A stretch of 64,000 bases of DNA from Staphylococcus sp. (GTDB lineage: Bacteria > Bacteroidota > Bacteroidia > Bacteroidales > Muribaculaceae): contig JAMPDC010000001.1 of NCBI GenBank assembly GCA_023665865.1, forward strand, positions 1,133,444 through 1,197,443, read 5' to 3'. The first letter of the stretch is position 1; every line of letters starts with the position of its first letter. Positions 63,658 to 64,000 of this stretch are shown piece by piece. The translations under genes and the position numbers were made by a program. The notes under the pieces were generated by a model. The model worked only from the letters and a program-made list of their open reading frames with translations. It made no database searches and was not told where the DNA came from.

Positions 63658-64000
63658 ATTGTCCGCGTTTGCGCTTGAGAATCTCGGAGACACGCGCGGC
63701 TTCTTCATATTCTTCGCGTTCGATGAGCTTGGCGAGTGTCTTTTCAAGCTCTTCGATAGCGTAGTTTTCGATTTTTGGTTCGCGTGAGATGTCGTCGAGG
63801 CTGTCGGCCCCCTCAGCATCGTCAGCCGTATCGCTATCTTCTTTGACCTCCATCTCGAAGCCTGTCTCATCGAGAATGTCGCGGGTGGTGAATATCGGTG
63901 AGCCTGTGCGCATCGCTATTGCTATGGCGTCGCTTGTGCGTGAGTCGATTTTGATTGTACGATCGCCATCGGTAAAGGTCATTTCCGAGGAGAAAATGCC
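63656..64000 (-). CDS. Bifunctional nuclease (DUF151) family protein, 3' part
   Basis: The frame stays open to the window edge, so the start is outside; the ATG at 63982 is probably internal. The visible part has the end of the DUF151 domain (DSRTSDAIAIAMRTGSPIF), an acidic linker and a C-terminal UvrB/UvrC-like helical motif (LEKTLAKLIEREEYEEAARVSEILKRKRGQ). DUF151 plus UVR motif is the usual layout in Bacteroidota. Nuclease activity has been described for plant and some bacterial relatives; role here unknown. Confidence 0.85.
   Translation of the reverse strand, partial: GIFSSEMTFTDGDRTIKIDSRTSDAIAIAMRTGSPIFTTRDILDETGFEMEVKEDSDTADDAEGADSLDDISREPKIENYAIEELEKTLAKLIEREEYEEAARVSEILKRKRGQ

Overview
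The window looks like a chromosome segment of a Bacteroidales bacterium, probably of the Muribaculaceae type. The support is a SusC/SusD outer-membrane pair, families confined largely to Bacteroidota (DUF4831, DUF4923, DUF4493/PCMD-like lipoprotein), a short histone-H1-like protein, promoters of the TAnnTTTG (-7) / TTG (-33, 19-20 bp away) type, mostly absent Shine-Dalgarno sites and a fairly GC-rich base composition. Genus-level assignment is inference. Positions 1-14100 are one long energy-conversion block on the + strand: the 3' end of nuoH, then a complete eight-gene F1Fo ATP synthase set (atpD-C-B-E-F-H-A-G), then nuoI-J-K-L-M-N. The ATP synthase genes therefore sit inside the NADH-dehydrogenase-like operon.

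Positions 14200-23300 hold murI, a large PCMD-type lipoprotein, a DUF4923 protein, a tightly overlapping glycosyltransferase / phosphoribosyltransferase / HAD-phosphatase trio, nnr and a DUF4831 protein. Positions 23300-27800 are the oddest part of the + strand: an 846-residue protein of unknown function is translationally coupled (ATGA) to an apparently intact phage large terminase, with no capsid, portal, integrase or small terminase nearby. A lone phage-type amidase at 41767-42177 has nearly the same promoter (a shared 16-nt block 20-21 bp upstream of TAAWTTTGTG), and an ABC-transporter operon at 60571 has part of it. This is the best candidate here for an undescribed, dispersed, co-regulated phage-derived system. 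A 57-residue histone-H1-like gene, too short for usual ORF cut-offs, converges on the terminase.

Positions 28300-42200 carry an M16 peptidase, rimP-nusA-infB-folK, a PadR/PspC pair with a repeated operator, an outer-membrane beta-barrel protein, a Xer recombinase overlapping hpf, dapA and the amidase. From 42247 on, most genes are on the minus strand: inositol-3-phosphate synthase, korB/korA, dihydroorotase and a polyprenol-phosphate-mannose-type glycosyltransferase, a plus-strand DUF2442 gene, a gene-free stretch full of small triloop hairpins and 71-bp repeats, then SusD/SusC without any linked carbohydrate-active enzyme.

The last part (55686-64000, minus strand) encodes a MacB/FtsX-type ABC exporter with a two-component system whose response regulator lacks the AAA+ domain expected of its family and has a linker written in heptanucleotide repeats also seen in two nearby intergenic gaps. 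It ends with kdsA, rsmE, a nucleoside-type MFS permease and the 3' part of a bifunctional-nuclease gene. No CRISPR array, complete tRNA, rRNA or insertion sequence was seen.
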